From the NCBI GenBank assembly GCA_013151275.1, contig JAADIP010000152.1, positions 1 to 56,622 on the forward strand: 56,622 nt of DNA, in the 5' to 3' direction. Both the position numbers and the translations under genes were made by a program. This document shows positions 44,952 through 52,463 of the stretch, piece after piece (within the stretch, counting starts at the first letter, position 1; the number at the start of each line of letters is the position of its first letter). Source of the DNA: Calditrichota bacterium (GTDB taxonomy: Bacteria > Calditrichota > Calditrichia > Calditrichales > Calditrichaceae). Under the pieces are notes generated by a model that made no database searches, was not told the origin of the DNA, and saw only the letters and a list, made by a program, of their open reading frames with translations.

Positions 44952-46727
44952 ATGGCTAATCGTAGAACCGTTTTGATAGTTGATGACGAAGAATCGATTT
45001 TGCTGTCGTTACAACGCATATTTGAATTATCCGGAGATTTTGAAGTGCTTACCGCGCTCAATGTGGACGAAGCGTGGCAAGCCATTAATAAAATACTGCC
45101 GGATTTGATACTATCCGATATTGCCATGCCCGATACCGACGGTATCGAATTCTGTAAAATGATTCGCAATCACGAATTAACGCGTAATCTGCCGTTCATT
45201 TTTTTAACCGCAAAAAGCGAACGGCTGATCGAAGGCATTAAAGCAGGCGGCGATGATTTTATTCTGAAACCTTTTAATTTTGATGAAGTGATGGCTAAAA
45301 TAGAAGCGATTTTCCGCAGAATTAAAAACACGCGCGAATTAGCCAGTCAGTTAAAAGGCAGCCTTATCGATTATTCCGTTGACGATATTCTGCAAATGTG
45401 CAACGATAAAAGTATCAGCGGCACAGTATTGCTTTACAACAGGGGCGAAACAGGTAAAATTATTATTGAAAAAGGGGACATCAAAGAAATTCATTACGGC
45501 GATCAATCTCCCACAAAGGCGCTGGACACTCTGCGTTTATGGAACAGCGGTCTGTTTGTGATCAGACCGGTCGATATCGGACTTAAACCTGAATTGATCA
45601 AAAAGAAATCTCAAAGCCTGCCCAGACCCGAATTAAACGAAGCGATACCGATTACCGAGCAAACCTGGTGGGTGGGTTACCAGGACATGGAAAGACGAAT
45701 TCAGATCAATTCGTATTTAAGAATTTTTGAGCATTCGGATCGGCGGATTAATCTTTTGGTGGAAACGGGCGCTCCCGAATATCATAAGCATTACAAAGAC
45801 AAAATTTCCTCCATTATCGGCAATATCGGCAATTTGCAGATCGCAGCCGTCATGCACACGGAAACGGAATATTCTTTAAACTGGCAAAATCTGCAAAAAG
45901 AAAATCCGAAAATAGTGTTTGTTACCAGTAAGGAAAATTTAAAGCGTTTAAAACCTTTCGATATCAACACGCGGCATGTAAAATTGATCGACGCGCTTAA
46001 AAACCAACAACTTAAACTGATCACCGAACATCGGTTAAAATTCATTCCCGTGCCCTTTTGTCCCGAGCGGGGCTCCTTTTTGCTGTACGATCCGCAAACG
46101 CGCGTTCTTTATTCGGGATTATTGTTCGGATCGGTTTTTAATTATAAAAAATCCAATCGTCTGTTTGCCGCCGAAGACGACTGGGACAATGTGCGGGATT
46201 ATCATATCGAATGGATCCCCAGCGGAAGATGCCTTCAATTTGCCGTGGAACAGGTTAAAAAACTGGATCCTTCTCCGGTAATCATTGCTCCGCAGTTTGG
46301 GATGATCTGGCGCGGAAGCGTGGTAAACGTGTTTATGGAAAGGCTCTTTTTCCTTGAAACCGGCGTTGACCTTCAGTTACACAAATATCCTTACGATCGC
46401 GTGGAAAAGATTATTCAAGCCGGAAACCGTTTGCTGGAACAGGTGCGGCAGTTATTCCCCTTTACGCTGATGGAAGGAAAGGTTCATCAGGACGCCCTGT
46501 TAATGGCGAGATGTGTTCTTGAAGAGGGAAAAATCAAAAAGATCTACGGTTCGCCCGACGGGTTTTTCGAACGGTTGGTCAATACCCTGATCAAGGGCGA
46601 AGACGAAAGCATCGCGGCTCAAATTCAGAGTTTTGCCAATGATATCGCAAAAGAATTTGATCTTGCGATTTCCTTTGATTTTTCAAATTCCCTGATCAAC
46701 GGCGAAGACTTGTTCGGAAATGGCTGA
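44952..46727 (+). CDS. response regulator fused to DUF4388 and a degenerate flavodiiron-like domain
   Basis: The 591-residue protein has a receiver domain (1-125; D11, D12, phospho-acceptor D56, T/K in FLTAK and LKPF), then a DUF4388 (PATAN-type) domain at about 133-210 (LKGSLIDYSVDDILQMCNDKSISGTVLL). A metallo-beta-lactamase-fold domain of the oxygen-binding di-iron kind follows at about 230-500. In flavodiiron proteins the ligands are HxExDH, H, D and H. Here the first is HTETEY, and the later sites read FCPERGS, SGLLFG and APQFGMIWRG, so most ligands are replaced. A C-terminal helical region remains. It overlaps the glycosyltransferase gene by eight bases. It probably senses or scaffolds rather than reduces oxygen (inference). 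Confidence 0.82.
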   Translation: MANRRTVLIVDDEESILLSLQRIFELSGDFEVLTALNVDEAWQAINKILPDLILSDIAMPDTDGIEFCKMIRNHELTRNLPFIFLTAKSERLIEGIKAGGDDFILKPFNFDEVMAKIEAIFRRIKNTRELASQLKGSLIDYSVDDILQMCNDKSISGTVLLYNRGETGKIIIEKGDIKEIHYGDQSPTKALDTLRLWNSGLFVIRPVDIGLKPELIKKKSQSLPRPELNEAIPITEQTWWVGYQDMERRIQINSYLRIFEHSDRRINLLVETGAPEYHKHYKDKISSIIGNIGNLQIAAVMHTETEYSLNWQNLQKENPKIVFVTSKENLKRLKPFDINTRHVKLIDALKNQQLKLITEHRLKFIPVPFCPERGSFLLYDPQTRVLYSGLLFGSVFNYKKSNRLFAAEDDWDNVRDYHIEWIPSGRCLQFAVEQVKKLDPSPVIIAPQFGMIWRGSVVNVFMERLFFLETGVDLQLHKYPYDRVEKIIQAGNRLLEQVRQLFPFTLMEGKVHQDALLMARCVLEEGKIKKIYGSPDGFFERLVNTLIKGEDESIAAQIQSFANDIAKEFDLAISFDFSNSLINGEDLFGNG

Positions 46728-47835
46728 TTTTCCTGCGTATAGAATAGCGCTTTTTACTTCTTTCCCCTTAGACGTTACCGTAGGATCGGGCGTGGTGCGG
46801 ATGATTAACGGCTATTACAAGGCGTTAACCCGATTGAATCAAAATGTTGACCTCATCCATCCCGATTTTAAAGCGGAATCGTATTTGAATCTGGCGGTTC
46901 AAAGAATTTCGTTTAATAAAAAAATTGTTCGAAAAAATTGGCGCGGTTACGATCTTATTATCGGAAGCGATTTCGACGGCTTTGCTTTAAATTCTGTTGG
47001 GACGCCTAAAATCGTTCTTAATGCCGGAATTCTGGCGGATATTGTCCGTTTTGAGAAAGGCAGAACGGCTGAAATTTTAAAACACCTGGCGAGACGGGAA
47101 TGCCGGAATGTCCGGCAGGCTGAAACGGTTGTCGTCCCTTCGCAATACGCTGCCGGTAAGGTGGGCGAACTGTACGGAGTGGATTTTGAGCGGATTAAAA
47201 TTATTCCGTTGGGGATCGATCTTTTGGAGTGGGAAAATCGTTTGAAACGGGTCGAGGTCGAAGAAAACCGGAATCCGACTATTCTTTGCGTGGCGCGCCA
47301 GTATCCGAGGAAGGGGGTAAGCGATTTGATTAAGGCGTTTGCCCGGGTGTGCGGAATTATTCCCGAAGTACGGCTGAACATTGTCGGCGGCGGTCCCGAT
47401 TTTCTGAAAAACAGAAAACTGGCAAAAGAATCGGGAATCGAAAGGTTTGTCCGTTTTGAGGATGATCTGGCGGATGAGGAAAGACTGGCTTACTTTTACA
47501 AATCCGCGGATATTTTTTGCCTGCCCAGTTACCACGAGACCTTCGGCATTGTTTTTTTGGAAGCCATGACTGCCGGGTTGCCCATTGTTACCTGCGGAAC
47601 CACGGCTATTCCCGAAGTAGTGAGCAAAGAAGAAGGCTTTTTGTGCGCGCCGGGCGATTGTGGTGATTTATCGAATAAATTATTAACTTTGCTTCAAAAT
47701 CCGCGGTTGAGAAAAAAGATGGGCGAGCGGGGGAAAAAGAAAGTAAGGAATTTCGGTTGGGATCGATCGGGATTTGAACTCATGCGGCTTATTCAAACAT
47801 TATTGGCTTCCGGAATAGAAAATAAAAATAATTAG
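46720..47835 (+). CDS. GT4-type glycosyltransferase
   Basis: A 371-residue retaining glycosyltransferase of the GT-B fold. The N-terminal half has LFTSFPLDVTVGSGVVRMINGYYKAL and VVPSQYAAGKVGELYGV. The C-terminal donor domain has ILCVARQYPRKGVSDLIKAF, NIVGGGPDF, FCLPSYHETFGIVFLEAMTAGLPIVT and the acidic ExxxxGFL motif; these bind a nucleotide sugar. No sugar or acceptor can be read. It overlaps the upstream response-regulator gene and precedes by 40 bases a pterin-synthesis set, so glycosylation of a pterin is an attractive possibility. Lipid or polysaccharide acceptors are equally compatible with the fold. Confidence 0.88.
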   Translation: MADFPAYRIALFTSFPLDVTVGSGVVRMINGYYKALTRLNQNVDLIHPDFKAESYLNLAVQRISFNKKIVRKNWRGYDLIIGSDFDGFALNSVGTPKIVLNAGILADIVRFEKGRTAEILKHLARRECRNVRQAETVVVPSQYAAGKVGELYGVDFERIKIIPLGIDLLEWENRLKRVEVEENRNPTILCVARQYPRKGVSDLIKAFARVCGIIPEVRLNIVGGGPDFLKNRKLAKESGIERFVRFEDDLADEERLAYFYKSADIFCLPSYHETFGIVFLEAMTAGLPIVTCGTTAIPEVVSKEEGFLCAPGDCGDLSNKLLTLLQNPRLRKKMGERGKKKVRNFGWDRSGFELMRLIQTLLASGIENKNN

Positions 47836-47875
47836 TTGATTGCTTTTGATGAGACGACAGGGAGAAGCATGAAAA

Positions 47876-48301
47876 ATGAAACAGGTGACGATTTCAAAAA
47901 AATTCGAGTTTTCAGCCAGTCATCGCTACTGGAAGCCCGATTGGTCCGACGAAAAAAACAAACAGGTCTTTGGGCTTTGTACCAGTCCCTACGGACACGG
48001 GCATAATTACGAACTGCATGTAACGGTCAGCGGAACGGTTGATCCGGTAACCGGAATGATCATCAATCTTTCCACTTTAAAAGAGATTGTGAATAAGATT
48101 ATTGAGCGGTTTGATCATAAATTTTTGAATTTGGACACGCCTTACTTTAAAGATCGGGTGCCCACTACCGAGAACATTGCGCTGGTTTTGTTTGAGTTAA
48201 TCGACGAGCGGCTGTCGAAGCGTGAAAATATCAAACTGCAAAAAATCAGATTGTACGAAAGGCATGATTTGTACGTGGACGTCTGGCGGGGAGAATCATG
48301 A
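47876..48301 (+). CDS. 6-pyruvoyl-tetrahydropterin synthase/QueD family enzyme (first of two)
   Basis: A 141-residue T-fold enzyme acting on 7,8-dihydroneopterin triphosphate, the GTP cyclohydrolase product. The zinc ligands are H16 (FSASHRYW), H41 and H43 (YGHGHNYEL). The catalytic Cys is C35 (GLCTSPYGHGH), the Asp-His pair is D80-H81 (FDHKFLN) and the pterin-anchoring Glu is in LYERHDLYVDV. Whether it is a PTPS, QueD or carboxy-type enzyme cannot be settled by eye. GGGAGAAG precedes the ATG at 47876; an out-of-frame ATG lies just upstream. Its stop overlaps the second copy. Confidence 0.9.
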   Translation: MKQVTISKKFEFSASHRYWKPDWSDEKNKQVFGLCTSPYGHGHNYELHVTVSGTVDPVTGMIINLSTLKEIVNKIIERFDHKFLNLDTPYFKDRVPTTENIALVLFELIDERLSKRENIKLQKIRLYERHDLYVDVWRGES

Positions 48302-48711
48302 AACTTCAGGTTAGTCTTTCGCGTGTGTATCGTTTCAGCGCCGCTCACAGACTTCATGCGCCGCAAATGGACGATGAAGGAAACGCCCGCTTATACGATA
48401 AATGCAACAATTTGAACGGGCACGGACACGATTACACGCTGGAAATAACGATCAGAGGAAGAATTGATCAGGAAACCGGAATGATCATTCCTCTGCAAGA
48501 TATTGACCGGGCTGCGCACTCGGTTATTGATCCCCTGGATCACAAGCATCTGGACATGGAAGTTGGTTACTTCAGGACGCATCGAAGCACCGGAGAAGAA
48601 ATTGTTCAATATTTGTGGGATCAATTGCAGAATTTTTTGGGAGATAAATTGTTCAAAATAAAATTATGGGAAACGAACAACAACTATTTTGAACTGGAAA
48701 GGAAGAGCTAA
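48298..48711 (+). CDS. 6-pyruvoyl-tetrahydropterin synthase family enzyme (second of two)
   Basis: A 137-residue paralogue of its neighbour with the ligands H17, H42 and H44 and the Cys in [12 protein letters not shown]. The CxNxxGHGHxY pattern resembles canonical eukaryotic-type PTPS more than the first copy does. The Asp-His pair (LDHKHLD) and the Glu near the C-terminus (LWETNNNY) are retained. The ATG overlaps the stop of the first copy and folE starts two bases after its own stop. Two tandem copies suggest either two steps or a heteromer; identity is only moderate outside the motifs. Confidence 0.9.
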   Translation: MKLQVSLSRVYRFSAAHRLHAPQMDDEGNARLYDKCNNLNGHGHDYTLEITIRGRIDQETGMIIPLQDIDRAAHSVIDPLDHKHLDMEVGYFRTHRSTGEEIVQYLWDQLQNFLGDKLFKIKLWETNNNYFELERKS

Positions 48712-48713
48712 AA

Positions 48714-49286
48714 ATGAAGAGTATGGAAGACGCGGTGAGGCAGATACTTTTGGGGATCGGCGAAGACCCGGAACGCCAGGGCTTAAAAAGTACGCCGTTT
48801 CGCGTGGCTAAGATGTATCGTGAAGTGACCAAGGGCTATCGTACAGATCCCAGAAAATTAATCAATAACGCTATTTTTGACGTTGAATACGATGAAATGG
48901 TGGTTGTCGCCAATATCGAATATTACAGTTTGTGCGAACACCATCTTTTACCGTTTTTCGGGGTCGTTCATGTGGGATACATTCCAAACGGCAAAGTGGT
49001 CGGATTAAGTAAAATTCCCCGCATTGTGGATATGTTTGCCCGGCGTTTGCAGATTCAGGAAAAGATGACGCGCGAGATCGCCGATATTTTACACGAAGCG
49101 TTGGACCCGGACGGTGTCGGCGTTGTGGTCGAAGGACAACACATGTGCATGATGATGCGCGGCGTGGAAAAAGGCAAAGCAAAAATGATCACCTCTGCCA
49201 TGCTTGGTTCGTTTAAAGATGACGAAAAAACAAGAGCAGAATTTTTAAGTTTAATAAGGAGTCCGCGCGTTGAATCGGCATTTTAA
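48714..49286 (+). CDS. folE: GTP cyclohydrolase I
   Basis: Opens the imidazole ring of GTP and forms 7,8-dihydroneopterin triphosphate, the entry to folate and biopterin. The 190 residues are typical. Zinc is bound by C74 and H77 ([12 protein letters not shown]) and C145 ([11 protein letters not shown]). [21 protein letters not shown] is a family hallmark. It is flanked upstream by two PTPS-like genes and downstream by a short-chain dehydrogenase that overlaps it, which points to a pterin other than folate as the final product. Confidence 0.96.
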   Translation: MKSMEDAVRQILLGIGEDPERQGLKSTPFRVAKMYREVTKGYRTDPRKLINNAIFDVEYDEMVVVANIEYYSLCEHHLLPFFGVVHVGYIPNGKVVGLSKIPRIVDMFARRLQIQEKMTREIADILHEALDPDGVGVVVEGQHMCMMMRGVEKGKAKMITSAMLGSFKDDEKTRAEFLSLIRSPRVESAF

Positions 49287-49980
49287 ATGGGCGCTGGTCA
49301 CGGGCGCGAGCAGAGGGATCGGCGCTGCGATTGCCCGTATCCTGTCGGAAAATTCTTACAATGTGCTGCTTTTGGCGCGTAACGAAGCTTTGCTGAGGGA
49401 AGTTTCGCGGGAAATCATAGTTAAGGGCGGTCATGCCCGGTGGCTGGGCGTGGATTTAACCTCGGAAGCGGATCTTAAAAAATTGCGGGAATGGGCTCGA
49501 AATTCGGAAATACGTTTTTCGCTTTTGGTGTTAAATGCGGGAATCGCAAAAGTGGGAAAAGTTTTGGAAATGTCCATGGAAGACTGGCGAAAAGTGCTTG
49601 AGGTTAATCTCCTTTCTCCGGTGGCTCTCATTAAAAATCTTGAATCTTTTATTACTTCGCCGGGACAGTTGATTTTTATCAATTCCGCAGCCGGTAAAAC
49701 GGCGTTTGCGGAATGGGGCGCTTATTGCGCTTCAAAATTCGCTTTGAGAGCCGTGGCGGACACGCTGCGGGCGGAGCTGGCGGAAAAAAACATCCGCGTG
49801 ACTTCCGTTTATCCCTCATCCGTAAACACCCCCATGCACGATGAACTCTCTTTACCGTGGGATCGGTCTAAAATGCTGAAGCCGGAGGATGTGGCTAAGG
49901 CGGTTTTGGCTGCCACCGAATTTTCGGACAATGTAAACGTTAACGATATTACGGTGGAAAATATCAGCGGTAAATTTTAA
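49270..49980 (+). CDS. short-chain dehydrogenase/reductase, candidate pterin reductase
   Basis: A classical 236-residue SDR. The cofactor loop is TGASRGIG (11-18), NAG is at 89-91, and the catalytic residues are S139, Y152 and K156 (AYCASK). The start is a TTG at 49270 inside folE, with AAGGAG at suitable spacing. Sepiapterin reductases belong to this family, and placement right after PTPS and GTP cyclohydrolase genes suggests that role, converting 6-pyruvoyl-tetrahydropterin to tetrahydrobiopterin. The sequence alone supports only an NAD(P)-dependent reductase. Confidence 0.88.
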   Translation: MNRHFKWALVTGASRGIGAAIARILSENSYNVLLLARNEALLREVSREIIVKGGHARWLGVDLTSEADLKKLREWARNSEIRFSLLVLNAGIAKVGKVLEMSMEDWRKVLEVNLLSPVALIKNLESFITSPGQLIFINSAAGKTAFAEWGAYCASKFALRAVADTLRAELAEKNIRVTSVYPSSVNTPMHDELSLPWDRSKMLKPEDVAKAVLAATEFSDNVNVNDITVENISGKF

Positions 49981-50030
49981 TCGCTCCTCCTCCGGAAATT
50001 CTTGTTAAAAAATTAAATTTTCAAAAATAT

Positions 50031-50059
50031 TTGACTTGCAACACAATATTTATTACAAT
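50031..50059 (+). promoter_or_regulatory. promoter of trpR-trpB
   Basis: TTGACT (50031-50036) and TACAAT (50054-50059) are spaced by exactly 17 bases, the best housekeeping-type promoter in the window. It ends five bases before the operator. Confidence 0.8.
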
Positions 50060-50063
50060 TTGC

Positions 50064-50088
50064 GTTACTATTAACAGTAACAGTTACT
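50064..50088. promoter_or_regulatory. operator-like inverted repeats at the trpR promoter
   Basis: GTTACT (50064-50069), AGTAAC (50076-50081) and GTTACT (50083-50088) form one 18-base palindrome with the centre ATTAAC and a second overlapping one. The 18-base element has the length and the TTAAC centre of the E. coli TrpR operator (GTACTAGTTAACTAGTAC). Lying at the expected transcription start, it would block initiation when bound. Autoregulation by the TrpR-like product is likely but inferred. Confidence 0.7.
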
Positions 50089-50103
50089 ATTTAAAGAAAC
50101 GCC

Positions 50104-50373
50104 ATGAATAATAACATTAAAGAAATTTGTCAATTTTTGGCAGAAAACGACGATCAGAAAACAATCTACAAATTTCTGGAGAGCATTTTAACGCCCACGG
50201 AAATGAAAACGCTTTCTTCCAGATGGCAAATCGTAAAGATGCTTGACCGGGGTGTGCCGCAGAGAAAAATCGCCAAAGAGCTGCATTTAAGTTTGTGCAA
50301 AATCACCCGCGGCTCCAAAGAATTGAAGAAGCGAAATTCCATTCTTAAAAAAGCGGTAAAACGATTTCAATAA
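50104..50373 (+). CDS. trpR: TrpR-family transcriptional repressor
   Basis: The 89-residue helical protein matches TrpR: LTPTEMKTLSSRWQIVKML followed by the helix-turn-helix RGVPQRKIAKELHLSLCKITRGSKELK. The ITRGSxxLK end equals that of E. coli TrpR. TrpR dimers bind tryptophan and then DNA. It sits behind a strong promoter with an overlapping palindromic operator and 43 bases before trpB, so it very probably controls this pair in response to tryptophan. The related YerC group is a less likely alternative because of the ITRGS match. Confidence 0.9.
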   Translation: MNNNIKEICQFLAENDDQKTIYKFLESILTPTEMKTLSSRWQIVKMLDRGVPQRKIAKELHLSLCKITRGSKELKKRNSILKKAVKRFQ

Positions 50374-50416
50374 ACAAATAAAAACAGGAAGATTACTTAA
50401 TATTTAAGGAGGATCA

Positions 50417-51781
50417 ATGCAAATTAAAGTATTGTTGAACGAAGATGAAATTCCTCGGCAATGGTATAATCTGGCGCCCGATCTGCCCACTCCGTTGCCT
50501 CCGCCTTTAGGACCGGACGGCAAGCCGATTACGCCGGATATGTTGGCGCCCGTGTTTCCGATGAATTTAATCGAACAGGAGGTGAGTGCGGAGCGGTGGA
50601 TAGATATTCCCGAAGAGATACTCGAGATTTTGTATCGCTGGCGTCCCACTCCGTTGCACCGGGCGGTGGCGCTGGAAAAATATCTTGGTACGCCGGCAAA
50701 GATTTATTATAAGAACGAAAGCGTTTCGCCTCCGGGAAGCCACAAACCGAACACGGCTGTGGCGCAGGTTTGGTACAACAAACAATTCGGAATCGAAAAG
50801 TTGACCACCGAAACCGGAGCCGGACAATGGGGAAGCGCTCTTTCGTTTGCCTGCGCCTTGTTGGGTCTGGAATGTAAGGTTTTTATGGTGCGAATCAGTT
50901 TTGATCAAAAGCCGTTTCGTAAAATAATGATGGAGACCTGGGGCGGCAAATGCGTTCCGAGTCCCAGTAACGAAACCGAAACGGGACGCAGAATTCTGGC
51001 TGAACAGCCCGATACTCCGGGAAGCCTGGGCATTGCCATCAGCGAGGCGATTGAAGAAGCCGTGAGCGATCCGACGGGAAAAACCCGCTATTCATTGGGA
51101 AGCGTGCTGAATCATGTGATGTTGCATCAAACGATTATCGGTCTGGAGACGAAAAAGCAACTGGAAAAGATCGGCGAGAAAAAAGTCGATGTGATTATCG
51201 GCTGCGCCGGCGGCGGAAGCAATTTTGCCGGACTGGCTTTTCCGTTTGTTTATGATAAAATTCACGGCGCGGAAATCGATATTATTCCGGTTGAACCCGC
51301 CTCATGTCCGACAATGACCAAGGCGCCTTATGTTTATGATTTCGGCGACACCGCGGAAATGACGCCGCTGATGCCCATGCATTCTTTGGGACACGCTTTC
51401 ATACCTCCTCCCATCCACGCCGGCGGTTTAAGATATCACGGAATTGCTCCGCTGGTAAGCGGCGCGATTAACGACGGTTTGATTTCTCCGAGGGCGCTTC
51501 ATCAGTTGGAAAGCTATGAGGCGGCGGTTACTTTTGCCAGAACGGAAGGAATTATCGTAGCGCCCGAAACCAGCCACGCGGTTGCGGCAGCCATTCAGGA
51601 AGCTAAAAAGGCAAAAGAAGAAGGCAAAGAAAAAGTGATTCTGTTTAATTTGAGCGGACACGGCTTGATGGATCTGAGCGGATACGCCAAATATTTTGAC
51701 GGAGAATTGCAGGATTACGCTCTGCCGGATGAAGTGTTGAAGAAATTTCTTAAATCAATCGAAGGTTTGCCCAAACCTTAA
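50417..51781 (+). CDS. trpB: tryptophan synthase beta chain, TrpB2 type
   Basis: A PLP enzyme condensing indole with serine. The 454-residue length, the N-terminal extension ([24 protein letters not shown]) and [18 protein letters not shown] are those of the TrpB2 class. PLP binds to K110 ([10 protein letters not shown]); the phosphate loop is [11 protein letters not shown]. TrpB2 proteins often work without a TrpA partner, salvaging free indole; no trpA is next to it. A perfect AAGGAGG precedes the ATG. A strong terminator follows at 51810-51840. Confidence 0.95.
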   Translation: MQIKVLLNEDEIPRQWYNLAPDLPTPLPPPLGPDGKPITPDMLAPVFPMNLIEQEVSAERWIDIPEEILEILYRWRPTPLHRAVALEKYLGTPAKIYYKNESVSPPGSHKPNTAVAQVWYNKQFGIEKLTTETGAGQWGSALSFACALLGLECKVFMVRISFDQKPFRKIMMETWGGKCVPSPSNETETGRRILAEQPDTPGSLGIAISEAIEEAVSDPTGKTRYSLGSVLNHVMLHQTIIGLETKKQLEKIGEKKVDVIIGCAGGGSNFAGLAFPFVYDKIHGAEIDIIPVEPASCPTMTKAPYVYDFGDTAEMTPLMPMHSLGHAFIPPPIHAGGLRYHGIAPLVSGAINDGLISPRALHQLESYEAAVTFARTEGIIVAPETSHAVAAAIQEAKKAKEEGKEKVILFNLSGHGLMDLSGYAKYFDGELQDYALPDEVLKKFLKSIEGLPKP

Positions 51782-51809
51782 TCAGCCGGTTTAAACTAAG
51801 AACGAATTG

Positions 51810-51840
51810 ATCCGCAGACCTTTTGGTCTGCGGATTTTTT
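51810..51840 (+). terminator. intrinsic terminator after trpB
   Basis: ATCCGCAGACC pairs perfectly with GGTCTGCGGAT across a TTTT loop and is followed by a T run. Confidence 0.95.
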
Positions 51841-51862
51841 GCCAATGAAGGAGCAAAGCGCG

Positions 51863-52132
51863 ATGGACAAAAATCACTTTGATAATGTGGAATTGTATTG
51901 CCGGAAATTAGGTCATCTTCTTACTTTCGACTATTGCCGGACCGAAAATTCGGGGCAACTGTGCACCAAAATCCGGGATTGCTGGTTTGAGAAAATTCCG
52001 ATCGATGAATATCTGAGCGCCAATTATTCCGCAGAAGAAATCAGCCGTCTTTTTAAAAGCCCGAAACCTAAAGTTGTAACGTTGTTTGAATTGATTCAAA
52101 GAGCGCAGGCTGTTTCGGAAAAAGAGGAGTAA
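51863..52132 (+). CDS. small cysteine-containing conserved hypothetical protein
   Basis: The 89-residue product starts at the ATG at 51863, which has GGAG ten bases upstream; an ATG at 51845 would add six residues. The N-terminal half has four cysteines in the pattern YCRKLGH...FDYCRTENSGQLCTKIRDCWFEKI, which suggests a metal site or disulphides. I recall similar YCRxLGHxVxFxYCRxExxGLPCxxIxDCW proteins in other environmental bacteria, without known function. The C-terminal half is helical. There is no signal peptide. It lies immediately after the trpB terminator. Confidence 0.75.
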   Translation: MDKNHFDNVELYCRKLGHLLTFDYCRTENSGQLCTKIRDCWFEKIPIDEYLSANYSAEEISRLFKSPKPKVVTLFELIQRAQAVSEKEE

Positions 52133-52239
52133 ACAGCGGTTACCAGGAATGTGTGAAATTTTTTAATGCTATTTTCCAAGAGTCAAAGAGGCTGAAGGCA
52201 ATTTAAACACAAATTACCAAATCTCTCTTATTTGTTGAT

Positions 52240-52463
52240 AAAAATAAAAAACTCCGCTTCCTCCGCGCGACTCCGCAGTAAAAACAACCAAAAGGAACAC
52301 AAAGGAAGCGCAACGCGCTCAGAGAATAAAATAAATTTAAAATTGCAATTGGAACAAATTCTCTTATTTAAGCACTAAAAATCAAAAATAACCTCAGTTT
52401 AATCAGCGTAATCAGGTTAATCTGTGGTCTAATCTGCGGTCATCTGTGGTCATCTGCGGTCAA
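52240..52463. repeat. low-complexity repeat with 9-11-base units
   Basis: The gap after the small protein gene contains CTCCGC words (52251-52278), AAAGGAA/GCGCAACGC words, and from about 52400 a run of AATCAGCGT, AATCAGGTT, AATCTGTGGTCT, AATCTGCGGTC, ATCTGTGGTC and ATCTGCGGTC. The run ends in the stop codon of the convergent hydrolase gene. The unit length differs from the heptamer family elsewhere in the window. The remaining 100 bases of the gap are AT-rich without recognised signals. Confidence 0.65.

Noticed and set aside
47869-47875. ATG at 47869 as start of the first PTPS-like gene
   Set aside because: It is in another frame; the enzyme frame begins at the ATG at 47876.
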